A stretch of 64,000 nucleotides of DNA from Jingyaoa shaoxingensis (GCF_014385005.1 NZ_JACRSZ010000001.1:620001-684000), one strand, 5' to 3'. Numbered from the stretch's first letter, positions 27,931 to 37,699 are shown. Numbers and translations: made by a program. The notes: generated by a model from the letters alone, not told the origin.

Positions 27931-28806
27931 CTATATTATGTTAAAATTACTTCTCTTTGCCGGGATCTTGAATTCCGGGTGCTCTCCGGACCAAACATTC
28001 TGTGGCATGCAGGACAAGATCTGTATATCTTCTGTGCTGATCTCAAAATCAAACACATCCATATTCTGCTTCATACGCTCCATGGTAGATGATTTTACCA
28101 GTGGAATAATACCTTTCTGAATCGAAAATCTCAGACAGATCTGGGCAGGTGTTTTACCATATTTTTCTGCAAATCTTGTCAATACTTCATTCTCGATCAT
28201 TTTTCCGCGTCCCAGTGGACTCCAGGCCTGCATACGGATTCCTTTGCTCTGTCCGTAGGCTACGGCTGCTTCCTGAGAATATCCCGGATGAATCTCTAAC
28301 TGATCTACCTGTGGTTTGATTTTTGCATTTTCCAAGATCACATCTAAATGATTCGGCAGAAAATTGCTCAATCCCAGGCCTTTCGCTTTTCCTGCTTCAT
28401 GCATTTCTTCCATTCCGCGCCATGTCAATACATCTCTTTCTTTCCAGTCAGCTTCTTCCAAAGATGCTTTCGGCCAGTGAATCAGATACATATCTACATA
28501 ATCCATCTGAAGACGTTCCAGACTTCTATCCATAGCCGCCTTCACCTCATCGTATCCTCTTTCATCAATCCAGGCTTTCGTTGCAATAAAGAATTCTTCC
28601 CTTGGAATACCGCTTTCTCGGATTGCCTGTCCCAGAACACGTTCTGTTTCATAAAAAGATGCTGTATCAAAATAACGGTATCCTGCTTTGATGGCTGTTT
28701 TGATAATCTCCAGATTATCTCCACCTTTGGCATTATATGTACCAAAGCCAAGGCATGGAATCTTTGTACCGTTTTCCAGTGTATAGCAGTCATTGATTGA
28801 ATTCAT
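27931..28806 (-). CDS. Aldo/keto reductase
   Basis: 291 residues, TIM-barrel NAD(P)H-dependent carbonyl reductase. The catalytic tetrad is visible as FDTASFYETE (Asp and Tyr), IATKAW (Lys) and YLIHWP (His); GLSNF and PLVKSS are typical cofactor-site segments. It resembles AKR5-type reductases (2,5-diketogluconate or methylglyoxal). It starts 17 bases after the FMN enzyme gene, so they are probably co-transcribed; the IS element abuts its stop. Confidence 0.93.
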   Translation of the reverse strand: MNSINDCYTLENGTKIPCLGFGTYNAKGGDNLEIIKTAIKAGYRYFDTASFYETERVLGQAIRESGIPREEFFIATKAWIDERGYDEVKAAMDRSLERLQMDYVDMYLIHWPKASLEEADWKERDVLTWRGMEEMHEAGKAKGLGLSNFLPNHLDVILENAKIKPQVDQLEIHPGYSQEAAVAYGQSKGIRMQAWSPLGRGKMIENEVLTRFAEKYGKTPAQICLRFSIQKGIIPLVKSSTMERMKQNMDVFDFEISTEDIQILSCMPQNVWSGEHPEFKIPAKRSNFNII

Positions 28807-28822
28807 AATATGCCTCCTGTGC

Positions 28823-29848
28823 TTATTTTAAAATTCGTATCATATCTCCTGTAATTTCACTGATACTGTGTGCCCCGCACATTGCCATGGTGTCAGCCAG
28901 TTCCGCTTTGATCTTTTCTATGTAGCATTTTACGCCTTCTTCTGCACCGCCATAGACAGCCGTTACAAACGGTCTTGCAATGATTACTCCATCTGCCCCC
29001 ATTGCCAGAGCCTTGAATACGGTCACACCGTCACGGATACCGCCGTCTACCAGAATCTTCATGCCGCTGCCTTTTAATGCTTCGACAATCTCCGGAAGTA
29101 CTTCTGCGGTTGCCGGACACTGATCCAGAACTCGTCCGCCATGGTTGGAAACTACGATGGCTGCTGCACCGGCTTCTTTTGCCTTCAAAGCACCTTTTAC
29201 AGTGATGATACCCTTCACGATGAATGGTACATCATGTTCGCTAATGATGGCTTTCAGTTCTTCTACTGTCTTGCTTCCTGCCGGTGGCTGAAAGTTCTTC
29301 AGGAACGGCAGACCTGCTGCATCAATATCCATGGCTACTGCAAAGGCATTGCTGTCTTTTACCATTTTCATCTTGTCGGCTACCATTTCTCTGCTCCATG
29401 GTTTTACAGTTGGAACACCGGCTCCGCCGGCTTCCTTGATGGCCTTTGTTGCAGCTACCATAACGTTGGCATCCATACCGTCACCGGTAAAGGCTGCAAT
29501 GCCGTTTTCTGCACAGGCATTTACCAGAATCTTATTATACTGTGTATCATCATAGCAATCTCCATAATGCAGATTTACCGCACCTACCGGACCTGCAAAT
29601 ACCGGCATGGCGAATCCTTTTCCAAAGAGACAGACCGATGTGTCAATCGGTGCATTCTCACAGATGGTATCCATATTCACACGGATATTCTTCCATGCAT
29701 CGAAGTTGCGGATGGCTCCGTCTCCACTTCCCTTTGCGCCAGGTCCCGGCACCAGATTCGTACAGGCACGGCCATTACATACATTACATGCTTTACAATA
29801 TTTTCCAATACGCTCGCGGGCGTTCTTTACTACTTCCTGATAAGTCAT
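28823..29848 (-). CDS. FMN-dependent alpha-hydroxy-acid oxidising enzyme
   Basis: 341 residues of the lactate oxidase / glycolate oxidase family, short form. FMN-barrel motifs are MPVFAGPVGAVN, IVVSNHGGRVLDQ (catalytic His) and KILVDGGIRDGVTVFKAL. The N-terminus carries CKACNVCNGRAC, a four-cysteine cluster not found in classical lactate oxidase, which may bind metal or an Fe-S centre. Probably oxidises a 2-hydroxy acid; substrate unknown. Leads the operon with the aldo/keto reductase. Confidence 0.88.
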   Translation of the reverse strand: MTYQEVVKNARERIGKYCKACNVCNGRACTNLVPGPGAKGSGDGAIRNFDAWKNIRVNMDTICENAPIDTSVCLFGKGFAMPVFAGPVGAVNLHYGDCYDDTQYNKILVNACAENGIAAFTGDGMDANVMVAATKAIKEAGGAGVPTVKPWSREMVADKMKMVKDSNAFAVAMDIDAAGLPFLKNFQPPAGSKTVEELKAIISEHDVPFIVKGIITVKGALKAKEAGAAAIVVSNHGGRVLDQCPATAEVLPEIVEALKGSGMKILVDGGIRDGVTVFKALAMGADGVIIARPFVTAVYGGAEEGVKCYIEKIKAELADTMAMCGAHSISEITGDMIRILK

Positions 29849-29943
29849 TTTTCGGCTCTCCTTTGCATAATTCTATGGGAATTATAGCACTTTGACGGGT
29901 CTTACTTCAATAGGCAAAAACAACATGAGCATTACCAGGATAA

Positions 29944-30240
29944 TTCAAGTCGAACGTCCGTGAGACTTGGCGCGTGATTCTGGTCAGCGAAGCTGACATA
30001 TTCTTATCAGAATCACTGCGCATCCTCGCGGAGCGTTTATCTCAGTCGGAGATTGGACTCCCACTGAGACAAATTTGCTATTACTCACCGCCTGAAGGAC
30101 GCCACTGAAAAAGTCCTTATTTTGCGCAAAGTAGCACAAGATAAAGTATATTTATATGTTTTGCGCTACTATATATTGTATGTAAAAACAGTTTTTCAGT
30201 GGCGTCCCTGAAGAGGTGGGAGTCTTCTCGACTGAGATAA
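29944..30240 (+). repeat. Structured dispersed repeat, copy 1 (interrupted by MITE)
   Basis: Without the 111-bp MITE and one 5-bp duplication it is 181 bp, matching the 179-bp copies at 30803 and 42042. Layout: hairpin CAAGTC...GACTTG, stem GTGATTCTG...CAGAATCAC around GTCAGC-GAA-GCTGAC, constant GACATATTCTT, then a long arm TTATCTCAGTCG...CGACTGAGATAA around GACTCCCAC...GTGGGAGTC. Stem sequences differ from the other copies but still pair. It ends 24 bases from a minus-strand stop codon. Confidence 0.7.
30097..30207. mobile_element. 111-bp MITE with 16-bp perfect inverted ends
   Basis: GGACGCCACTGAAAAA at the left and its exact complement at the right, flanked by the 5-bp direct duplication CTGAA (30092-30096 and 30208-30212). 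AT-rich, non-coding interior. It lies inside the structured repeat copy 1. No transposase with matching ends is in the window. Confidence 0.85.
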
Positions 30241-30263
30241 AACAGAGGGGCTGCTCGCCCCTC

Positions 30264-30695
30264 CTACAAATACTCCCTCATCTCTTTGATCATGTGTTCT
30301 TCTTCCGCAATGACTTTCTCCGCCAGTTTCTGTACAGATGCCGATGCTGCCGGATACTGATGCAGATAACGATACAGGGATTTTACGCCCATGTTGCAGC
30401 CGTCTGTAATCAGATCCGCCACGGTACGGTCTGACTCTTCTCCGCCCAGCTTCGCATTAGTTTTCATCCAGGACATCATCTTGGCTGTCACAGCCGGTTC
30501 TTTGCCCTGATCATGATATTCATTCAGATACTTGTGTGTTTCATTTCCCAGCTTCTCATGCACTTTTTTGCTTTCCTGCAAAATATCTCGCATATGACCG
30601 TCACTTACATGATCCAGCACATCATTCAGAGACGTGACACCCATTTTGATTCCCGCGTTGCATTCCCGTAAAAGTTTAATGGTATCGTCTTCCAC
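30264..30695 (-). CDS. Ferritin-like four-helix hypothetical protein
   Basis: 143 residues, almost entirely helical, with conserved-looking stretches LLRECNAGIKMGVTSLNDVL, KVHEKLGNETHKYLNEY, MMSWMKTNAKLGG and LITDGCNMGVKSLYRYL. The pattern resembles DUF2383/DUF3231-type ferritin-like bundles. The His and Glu positions could bind metal, but a full di-iron motif is not clear. Stand-alone gene flanked by structured repeats on both sides. Confidence 0.65.
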   Translation of the reverse strand: MEDDTIKLLRECNAGIKMGVTSLNDVLDHVSDGHMRDILQESKKVHEKLGNETHKYLNEYHDQGKEPAVTAKMMSWMKTNAKLGGEESDRTVADLITDGCNMGVKSLYRYLHQYPAASASVQKLAEKVIAEEEHMIKEMREYL

Positions 30696-30802
30696 TAAAA
30701 AACACCTCCTTCGGGATTTACTTTTCCCAAAAGAGATGTTTTTATGTACATTTTATATCGATCCGTATCTGTTCAGTTCTTTCACTGACAGAATCATCTT
30801 TG

Positions 30803-30981
30803 TTCAAGAATGCCTCGGCATTCTTGCTGCGAGATGCGTGTCATGCAAAGCATGACATATTTCTTTTGCGCATCTCTGCAATCCTGCCGGAGGCTATATC
30901 AGATGGGGGATTGACTCCCACCACTGATACTAATTTGCTCCTCGCCACCTAACGAGGTGGAGTCATCTCACATCTGGTATA
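30803..30981 (+). repeat. Structured dispersed repeat, copy 2 (179 bp)
   Basis: First hairpin CAAGAATGCC-TC-GGCATTCTTG, then GAGATGCG...GCGCATCTC around GTCATGC-AAA-GCATGAC, constant GACATATTTCTT, TCCTGCCGGAGG, and a long arm with ATCAGATG...CATCTGGTAT and GACTCCCACC...GGTGGAGTC. Ends 13 bases from the stop of the PfkB-family gene. Confidence 0.75.
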
Positions 30982-30993
30982 CATGTCTCTAAT

Positions 30994-31926
30994 TTACTCG
31001 ATTGGATCCATATCCAGTCCCAGTTCTCTTGGCAGGAATCTCGGACATACATTCTCTGAAGAGGTAATAACAGATGCTGCCAGCTTCGTTCCGATCTGTG
31101 CAGATTCTTCCAGTGTCTTTCCATAGGTCAGTCCGATGGTCACACCTGCAAAGAATGCATCCCCTGCTCCTGTAGTATCCTTCACCATAACCTGACGTGC
31201 CGGACAGATACCCTTCGTTCCGTTCATATCTGCATAGACAGATCCCTTTTCGCCCATGGTCACAATCATAGATGGAATCTTGCCCAGTGTCACTCGCTGT
31301 GCCAGAATCTCACATAATTCTTCCGGTTCTTTTTGGCTGTAATCATCCGCAAACAGCATGCCTGCTTCCAGATGGTTGCAGACAAAACAGTCTACTTTCT
31401 GCAACAGATCGCGGCGTTCCACCGCAATGCTCATATTCGATACAATGGCAAAAATCTTTTTCTCATATTTATCTGCCAGCGCAAATACTTTCTTCATCAA
31501 GTCCTTGTGCATATCTGCCTGTACCACAACGGAATCTGCCTGTGAAAAAATCTCGTCACCATGTTCTTCCAGAACCTTCATAATCGGCATCATATCCGAT
31601 CTCTGAGAGATGGATCCCGCTAGATCTCCATGATTATCAAACACTGCCAGCCAGGTTCCCATTCCACCCGGAATCTCCTGAATGTATCTGGTATCCACTC
31701 TGTGATTGTTCAGCTTTTTCAGAACATCTGCACCAAGTGCCGAATCATCTACGATACTGATAAAGGTCGGTCTCAGTTCCACATTGGCAATGTCCTCTGC
31801 CACATTCCGACAGACACCGCCATGAATATATTCAACTCTTCCCACATTCCGGCCATCCGGAATATAAGCATCATCCGGAAAGCCTTTGATATCTACAAAT
31901 ACTGCACCAATTACTACTATTCCCAT
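30994..31926 (-). CDS. PfkB-family carbohydrate/nucleoside kinase
   Basis: 310 residues, ribokinase fold. The N-terminal signature VEYIHGGVCRNVAEDIANV and the active-site loop DTTGAGDAFFAGVTIGL with the catalytic Asp are complete. The substrate could be a sugar or a nucleoside such as pseudouridine; no transporter or partner gene is adjacent to decide, though a nucleoside deaminase gene lies just upstream. Confidence 0.9.
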   Translation of the reverse strand: MGIVVIGAVFVDIKGFPDDAYIPDGRNVGRVEYIHGGVCRNVAEDIANVELRPTFISIVDDSALGADVLKKLNNHRVDTRYIQEIPGGMGTWLAVFDNHGDLAGSISQRSDMMPIMKVLEEHGDEIFSQADSVVVQADMHKDLMKKVFALADKYEKKIFAIVSNMSIAVERRDLLQKVDCFVCNHLEAGMLFADDYSQKEPEELCEILAQRVTLGKIPSMIVTMGEKGSVYADMNGTKGICPARQVMVKDTTGAGDAFFAGVTIGLTYGKTLEESAQIGTKLAASVITSSENVCPRFLPRELGLDMDPIE

Positions 31927-32068
31927 TCATTCCTCCGATTATTTCGCAATATTGTATTTATTATAACCCGATTCGACTTTTTTCGCCACTGGTTTTCGCA
32001 TTTCACCGGAACGTCTGCGTCCATTCAATAATTACCCGCTTCACAATAAGTTTTATCATACACCGTAA

Positions 32069-32575
32069 TCAGCCTTTTTTATTAGTACTGAAATATTTTT
32101 CCAATATTTCCAATGCTTCTTTTCGCAGAATCCCTTCTGTCACTTCCGGCTGCCAGAAAGAGTGTTCAAATACCATTCTGGAGCAGTTACATCCTTCGTT
32201 TCCCAGAATATGTTCCAGTTCCATATTGCTTGCTCCATATACCAGACGTCCCAGTTTCACCCAGACAAGCGCCCCACTACACATAAAACATGGTTCACAA
32301 CTGGAATACAATGTATATTCACGTAAATCTGTAATGGCAGTCTGTGCACAAAATTCACGGATAAGACCTGCTTCTCCGTGAAACGTCGGATCGTGCCTGG
32401 TATAAATCTGGTTTTCATTACTGAATACAATCTCACCATTCTTTACAAGCACCGCTCCAAACGGCTCATTTCCATGCTCCACCGCCTGGCGAGATAGGTG
32501 AAGCGCCTCCCACATGAATTTTTCATCTTCTTGCATACCAATACCCTGACGGGCATCATTTTCTTTATATGTCAT
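32069..32575 (-). CDS. Cytidine/guanine deaminase-family nucleoside deaminase
   Basis: 168 residues. Zinc and proton-shuttle motif HGEAGLIREF and zinc ligands SSCEPCFMCSGAL are intact. The long form with a C-terminal FWQPEVTEGILRKEA extension resembles guanine deaminase-type members rather than TadA. Deaminates a nucleobase or nucleoside; substrate not certain. An upstream in-frame ATG (32575) and MQEDEKFM (32536) are both possible starts. Confidence 0.85.
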   Translation of the reverse strand: MTYKENDARQGIGMQEDEKFMWEALHLSRQAVEHGNEPFGAVLVKNGEIVFSNENQIYTRHDPTFHGEAGLIREFCAQTAITDLREYTLYSSCEPCFMCSGALVWVKLGRLVYGASNMELEHILGNEGCNCSRMVFEHSFWQPEVTEGILRKEALEILEKYFSTNKKG

Positions 32576-32665
32576 AGATTGATTCTCCTCATAATTTTTT
32601 TACAAATTTTCTAAACAATATCAGTTTTCAATTGTCAGCGTAAGAATTTCCATTGCAACTTGATT

Positions 32666-33592
32666 TTATAATCCTGATAATGTTCTCATTACCAGATCTA
32701 CATCTTTATTTTCCAGTTCCTGAATAATATGAAGATATGTTTTCTGTGTTGTAGTCATACTGGCATGTCCTAATCTGCGCGCTACACTGGCAATGGACAC
32801 TCCCGCAAATAGTAACAACGATGCATGTGTATGGCGGAGACCATGAATCGAAATCTCTGATATGCCACACCTTCTACAGTGTCTTGTAAGTATATCATTT
32901 ACTGTAGAATTATAGATTTTCTTATTCCCAGCAAAAATAGGTTCGTTCTCAGGAAGATTTTTTGTTAATTCGGAAAACTTCACAACAATCTGCCAGTCAA
33001 TCTGAATTTTTCTTATAGAGGATTTATTTTTTGTCGGTAGAAATCCGCCTTTACCTTTATAATCCCAGGTTTTACTTATGGATAATGTCTGTCTGGAAAA
33101 ATCAAAATCTGCCGGTGTAATTGCCAGTGCTTCTGAAAATCGCATTCCTGTTTTTGCTACAAGAAGAATAAACCAGTCCCAGTTTACTTCTTCTTTGATG
33201 TCAAGATTAGCAAGCAATGTATGCAGTTCAAACTGATTCAAATATTTTATTTTCTTTGTTCCTGGCGTTTTTCCTTTTATAATTGCCTTTCTGGTTGGAT
33301 CCCTGTCTATCATTCCTTCATCTACTGCATCCAGGATTGCTCCTTTCAGTTGATGATGAAAATCCAGTGTCGTCTGTCTCTCATGCTCTTTTGCATAATC
33401 ATTTAGCAACTGTTGGTATACCGTTCTCGTCAATTGAGACACTTTTAATTCAGGTACCAGTTTTTCTACCCATTTTTGTGTCATCAGGTACTTCGCCATC
33501 GTAGCATCTCTGATCGCACCTCTTTTATATACTTCAATCCATTGTGCATAATAATTGCAAAAAAGTTCATTATTGTATGTATCATTTATCAT
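32666..33592 (-). CDS. Tyrosine recombinase linked to the type I R-M locus
   Basis: 308 residues: N-terminal core-binding domain, then catalytic Arg in AKTGMRFSEALAI, the HGLRHTHASLLL box, LGHASMTTTQKTYLHI with His and Tyr. All five or six catalytic positions are visible. It is last gene of the R-M region, 64 bases after hsdR. Recombinases at this place in type I loci rearrange hsdS recognition domains; no phage or ICE genes are nearby, which favours that role over element integration. Confidence 0.92.
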   Translation of the reverse strand: MINDTYNNELFCNYYAQWIEVYKRGAIRDATMAKYLMTQKWVEKLVPELKVSQLTRTVYQQLLNDYAKEHERQTTLDFHHQLKGAILDAVDEGMIDRDPTRKAIIKGKTPGTKKIKYLNQFELHTLLANLDIKEEVNWDWFILLVAKTGMRFSEALAITPADFDFSRQTLSISKTWDYKGKGGFLPTKNKSSIRKIQIDWQIVVKFSELTKNLPENEPIFAGNKKIYNSTVNDILTRHCRRCGISEISIHGLRHTHASLLLFAGVSIASVARRLGHASMTTTQKTYLHIIQELENKDVDLVMRTLSGL

Positions 33593-33656
33593 AAGTATTC
33601 TCCATTCCTGAAAATTACTTACGCCGATACAACCACTTTACATAATATTCTTTGTT

Positions 33657-36632
33657 TTATGCAATCATTATAAGCGGCTTTACTTCTTCATCCAATGTTT
33701 TCTTCAGTTCTTCCATCATTCGATTATAATATTTAAACTTCGGCAATGGTTTTTCATGTGTCTCCTTGTAGCTGGTATAATCAACGGTTGCCTTAATAGC
33801 ACTTTCATTTGGTATTTCACCGTTTCTATAATGCGTAGCTGCGTACATCACATCCTCTTTTGACGCATACCAGGTAATGCAAAACTCATTAATCACTCTT
33901 TCCACACAGTCGTGTTTCATATTTTCCACAATATTCAGAATGGACTTTCCTCTATAATGAGTATCATCTTTTTCAATATCTTCTATCAGATCAGACATGA
34001 TATCTGCTACTTTTTCATTATCCTTTCGCAAATCTTCTACATATTGTTTTACTTCATTCACTTTTTTCTGACGTTCTTCTGGTGTAATATCTTTTTCCTC
34101 TTCTTCTGGAGTAACAATATCCTGTATCAAATTGATGATATATTCATAATCAATTTTCGTATTACTGTATGCCATCAATTCATAATCCTGATCTATCTGT
34201 GTGTCATCCTGATTGTCATCATTCGTATCCTTTTCATTCCGAATTTCTTCTATTATATTTTTATAATGTCCAACATAATCATCATATTCTGCTTCTGTTA
34301 TTCCATATTCTTCTAGCATACTGTCATCATATTTTGTAAACGATTTCAGTTGTGCAAAAAGTTTATCAAACGACTGGAATATTTTGATAAATATCTTCTT
34401 TTCTTTCATTGACATTTCCGGAATGGCTGATGGTGTCTCTGCGCAGACTCTCAGCGCTGACAAAGCCTTTCGAAACGCCGGTTCAATTTCATCCCATTCT
34501 GCCAAAAGTGCTGTTTCCGTACTTCCAGCGGAATATAATTTTACCGCATCATCCACACACTTCTTAAATAATTTTGGTGCCTGAAATGTTACAATCTGAC
34601 CATAAGTTTTATTTTTATCATAAATACGGTTGGTTCGTGAAAACGCCTGTATCAGATCATGTGGTCCCATTGGCTGCCTGTCAATAAAAATTGTAGACAT
34701 ACACGGTGCATCAAACCCTGTCAGAAGCCGATCTACCACAATAACTAGATCTAGCTGCTCACTACGGCTCTTAAACTTTGCATTTTTTCTGGCTAATCTC
34801 TTATTCAGATTTCCATTGTATGCCTGTATTTGTGAGAGTTCATACTTTGTCCCAAACATAGCATTATAGTCATCCAGTGATTTCTGCATCTTCTCCTGAT
34901 TTACATGAGAGCCTTCCTCATTCTCTGTTACAGAATACGTGATAGCAAATTTGGGGAAATCTGGAAGCACCTGCTTGATTTTTTCATCAATGACAAGGTC
35001 CGTTTCTCCGTTCTTTACTTTTGTTAATAATTCATAATATTTCTGTGCCATCTGAATGGAACTTGTTGTAAGAAGCCCTTCATAGGTCTGCCCTTTTCCA
35101 TTTTGAAATCCCAGTTTATGATAAGACCTGTTCAAAATAATATCCAGCACCCTTAGCATGTGTGTTTCATTCTCATAAACACTGTTGTCTGCTTCATCTA
35201 CAATATTTTTCGGTCCATTATGTTCCACCTGAAAACCCAACACTGCTTTGTCATGAATTGCGTTCTGTATCGTATATCGATGAAGTCGTTCACCATATAA
35301 TTCTTCCGTAGTCCGTGGCAAATCTCCCATCTGCGGATATGGATTCTCTGCAAAACGTGGTGTCCCTGTAAAACCATACCAAAGAGAACGTCCAAAAAAT
35401 CGCTCCAATTCTCTCTTGGTTCTCGGAGTAACCGCACGATGACATTCATCTACCACAAATGCAATCCTCAAATTCTTAATTTTCCGATATTCTGGCGTAT
35501 CTTCCTTTAATCTTTTAGTGATTAAAATCTGCATTTTCTGAATCGTCGTCACGATTACCTGGCGGTCATCAGATTTCAGTTTTCTCTTCAGATCATTTAC
35601 ATTATCTGTTTCATCCACATCCACCAGATCATTATTTGCGTATGCCTGAAATGCCATAGTGGTCTGTGTATCCAGATCCTTCCGGTCAATCAAAAAAATT
35701 GCCTTATCAATTGCTGGAATATCCATGAGAAGATTTCTGGTTGCTTTATAAGATGTCAATGTCTTTCCAGATCCGGTTGTATGCCATACAAATCCTGATT
35801 TTCCTGTCTTTGAAGCTTCTCGAATTGATTCAATCGCATGTATCTGATATGGTCGTAGCAGAATCAGTCTCTTGGCATCCTCATCCAGAACTGTATATCT
35901 GGCAATCATCTCATGAGCTTCTGGTATTCGAAGCACACTTTTCGTAAAATTAAGATAATCCGCTACTGGGTTATTATCCTTGTCTACCCATCCACTCATA
36001 AATTTCGGATTCAGTTCTGTGTCACTGGCTGCTGCAAAGTATCTGGTATCCACCCCATTGCTGACCACAAACATCTGCACTGCTGAAAATATGCCGGTAA
36101 ATTTTCCTTCACTGATATACTTCTTAATCTGCCAGAATCCATCCATATAAGAATGTTGTTTATTCTTAAGTTCTATATGTATCAGGGGCAGACCATTTAT
36201 CAGCAGCGTCACATCAAATCTTCTATCTCTTGCAGGTATCGATTTATCTTCTGATGACCTTAACGCACTATACTGATTAATCACTTCATATACACTGCTT
36301 CCACCTGCAATATGTTCATGATTCACCACCACTAAGTGCAATCTTTCTGTGTCTCTTTGAACATGAACCTGAACTTTCCCATTTTCACCAACCAACCATT
36401 CGCCTGCCTTATAGAAAGACGAAAACTGTAATTGATTCTTTACCTGTTCAAATTCAGAATCTGATAACTGCTCTCCGTTCAATCTATCTTTGTTATTTTG
36501 TTCGAGAATATATTTAAAATTAGCCCATAAGTCTGCCTCAGTCTTCAAATCTGCCCGGTAAGTCCACTGAGATTCACCGTAAATCAACTGTTCAATCAAT
36601 TTTTGTTCTATCATTGACTCCAATTCTGGCAT
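33657..36632 (-). CDS. hsdR: Type I restriction enzyme subunit R
   Basis: 991 residues. N-terminal nuclease (FDVTLLINGLPLIHIELKN, the D...ExK core near residues 150-165), then the SF2 motor: Walker A TTGSGKTLTSYKA, VDECHRA DEAD-like box, YGFTGTPRF, and motif VI region QAFSRTNRIYDK, followed by a helical C-terminal region. It cuts DNA after ATP-driven translocation when bound to HsdM-HsdS. Intact. Confidence 0.97.
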   Translation of the reverse strand: MPELESMIEQKLIEQLIYGESQWTYRADLKTEADLWANFKYILEQNNKDRLNGEQLSDSEFEQVKNQLQFSSFYKAGEWLVGENGKVQVHVQRDTERLHLVVVNHEHIAGGSSVYEVINQYSALRSSEDKSIPARDRRFDVTLLINGLPLIHIELKNKQHSYMDGFWQIKKYISEGKFTGIFSAVQMFVVSNGVDTRYFAAASDTELNPKFMSGWVDKDNNPVADYLNFTKSVLRIPEAHEMIARYTVLDEDAKRLILLRPYQIHAIESIREASKTGKSGFVWHTTGSGKTLTSYKATRNLLMDIPAIDKAIFLIDRKDLDTQTTMAFQAYANNDLVDVDETDNVNDLKRKLKSDDRQVIVTTIQKMQILITKRLKEDTPEYRKIKNLRIAFVVDECHRAVTPRTKRELERFFGRSLWYGFTGTPRFAENPYPQMGDLPRTTEELYGERLHRYTIQNAIHDKAVLGFQVEHNGPKNIVDEADNSVYENETHMLRVLDIILNRSYHKLGFQNGKGQTYEGLLTTSSIQMAQKYYELLTKVKNGETDLVIDEKIKQVLPDFPKFAITYSVTENEEGSHVNQEKMQKSLDDYNAMFGTKYELSQIQAYNGNLNKRLARKNAKFKSRSEQLDLVIVVDRLLTGFDAPCMSTIFIDRQPMGPHDLIQAFSRTNRIYDKNKTYGQIVTFQAPKLFKKCVDDAVKLYSAGSTETALLAEWDEIEPAFRKALSALRVCAETPSAIPEMSMKEKKIFIKIFQSFDKLFAQLKSFTKYDDSMLEEYGITEAEYDDYVGHYKNIIEEIRNEKDTNDDNQDDTQIDQDYELMAYSNTKIDYEYIINLIQDIVTPEEEEKDITPEERQKKVNEVKQYVEDLRKDNEKVADIMSDLIEDIEKDDTHYRGKSILNIVENMKHDCVERVINEFCITWYASKEDVMYAATHYRNGEIPNESAIKATVDYTSYKETHEKPLPKFKYYNRMMEELKKTLDEEVKPLIMIA

Positions 36633-36700
36633 AATTTTCTTCTCCTTTGTAATTATTGATGAGATTGTATATATTTTTCATTCATAGCATGGCAAAATAC

Positions 36701-36732
36701 TTTCGCTGGTGAAGAGTGATGAGGTGGTCGAG
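36701..36732 (-). repeat. hsdS central repeat (copies also at 38849-38876 and 39501-39532)
   Basis: GCTGGTGAAGAGTGATGAGG and the following GTGGTCGAG recur nearly unchanged three times on the same strand; they encode the LDHLITLHQRK spacer helix that follows each recognition domain. Natural crossover site on one side of each cassette. Confidence 0.85.
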
Positions 36733-37195
36733 TGAATGTAATAGCTTTCCTAACATTTTCTGTTCATCATAACTTGGTAGCATCAAATCAAAGTCAGATA
36801 GAACCTCTTTGGTTATTGTTTTGATTGTTCCTCCAGGAGCTTTTCTTGCTTCTTCTATAAACTTTTCCTTGATAATGTACGCCCAAAAAGTTTTATCAAT
36901 GTCAGCATTGTACTTGTCAAAAATAAGTACTGTTCTATCTACAAAAGCTTTATATTGCGTGATTGCAACCCTTCCAATGCTTCCTTGTAATGTTACAAGC
37001 ACAGAGCCTTCTTCGGCACACACACTCATAGGCTGTGCTAATTTACTTATCTTTTGTTTTGTATCATCAACAAGTTTCATGTCGTCTGAAACATCTGCAA
37101 CTTGAACAAATGGCATTGCCCCTTCTCCATCATACCAATCCTTATTTCCATATGGTTGCGGAAACGAACCTCTACGAAATCCAGCGCAATCAGAT

Positions 37196-37213
37196 AACTT
37201 ACGCTGTTCCCAA
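37196..37213 (-). repeat. hsdS WEQRKL repeat (copies also at 39382-39399 and 39997-40014)
   Basis: The 18-bp sequence AACTTACGCTGTTCCCAA is present exactly three times on the plus strand, encoding (W)EQRKL on the minus strand just before each recognition domain. Crossover site on the other side of each cassette. Confidence 0.9.
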
Positions 37214-37225
37214 GCATACGTTCTT

Positions 37226-37699
37226 TTACAGTCTCTCTCTTACCATCATTAATGTATATCCCAGCAGATTTTGTCCTTTCCATTGATTCATATCCAATCT
37301 TTTTGGATCATTCATGGATAATCCAATTCCCCATATCCGATCTTTTACTGCGCATTCTGCTAAAATAGCATCTTTTGTTTTTTTTAATTGTTCTTTCAAC
37401 AAAATACTCTGGGAAAATTTGTCGATGAGCCCTTCATATACAACAATCTGCCGTATCCCATTCCAGATATTTTCGTTATATCTACTCACTTGGCGTCCCA
37501 ATGTTTTTATCTCTGCTACATTGCTTGTTTCCAAAATTTTATATGCTATTTCTGTATCTGCAAAACAAACAGCCTTTTTATACATCATATACTGTTCCAT
37601 TGATGAAAATTTTATATTATCCGCTATAAAATCCGATGAATACCAGTTACTTAAATAGCCGTTTTCTTCATCTGGATTATGAAAACACATGATTTTCAC
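37226..37699 (-). CDS. NADAR-family (YbiA-like) N-glycosidase, candidate antitoxin
   Basis: 157 residues matching the NADAR/DUF1768 fold end to end: FHNPDEENGYLSNWYSSDF, the active-site helix FSSMEQYMMYKKAVCFAD, WNGIRQIVVYEGLIDKFSQS, DRIWGIGLS and the end WKGQNLLGYTLMMVR. YbiA cleaves N-glycosidic bonds of riboflavin intermediates; other NADAR proteins remove ADP-ribose from guanosine and neutralise DarT1-type toxins. Here it lies in an ATGA-coupled trio with a putative ADP-ribosyltransferase, so an antitoxin role is likely (inference). Confidence 0.85.
   Translation of the reverse strand: MKIMCFHNPDEENGYLSNWYSSDFIADNIKFSSMEQYMMYKKAVCFADTEIAYKILETSNVAEIKTLGRQVSRYNENIWNGIRQIVVYEGLIDKFSQSILLKEQLKKTKDAILAECAVKDRIWGIGLSMNDPKRLDMNQWKGQNLLGYTLMMVRERL

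Larger units (their letters stand above)
36682..37225 (-). pseudogene. Start-less hsdS fragment: silent target-recognition cassette
   Basis: The frame begins at WEQRKLSDCAGFRRGSF (about 37213), carries one target-recognition domain (PFVQVADVSDDMKLVDDT...), then the central conserved region DEQKMLGKLLHSLDHLITLHQRK, and stops early (YFAML). No ATG precedes the WEQRKL motif; the 144-codon frame from 37116 starts inside the domain. It is bounded by the same two repeats that bound both domains of the intact hsdS, in the same orientation. Probably a donor cassette rather than an expressed subunit. Confidence 0.8.

Noticed and set aside
32666..33592. Tyrosine recombinase as sign of an integrated phage or ICE
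   Set aside because: No structural, conjugation or replication genes and no attachment repeats; position next to hsdR and hsdS cassettes explains it better.
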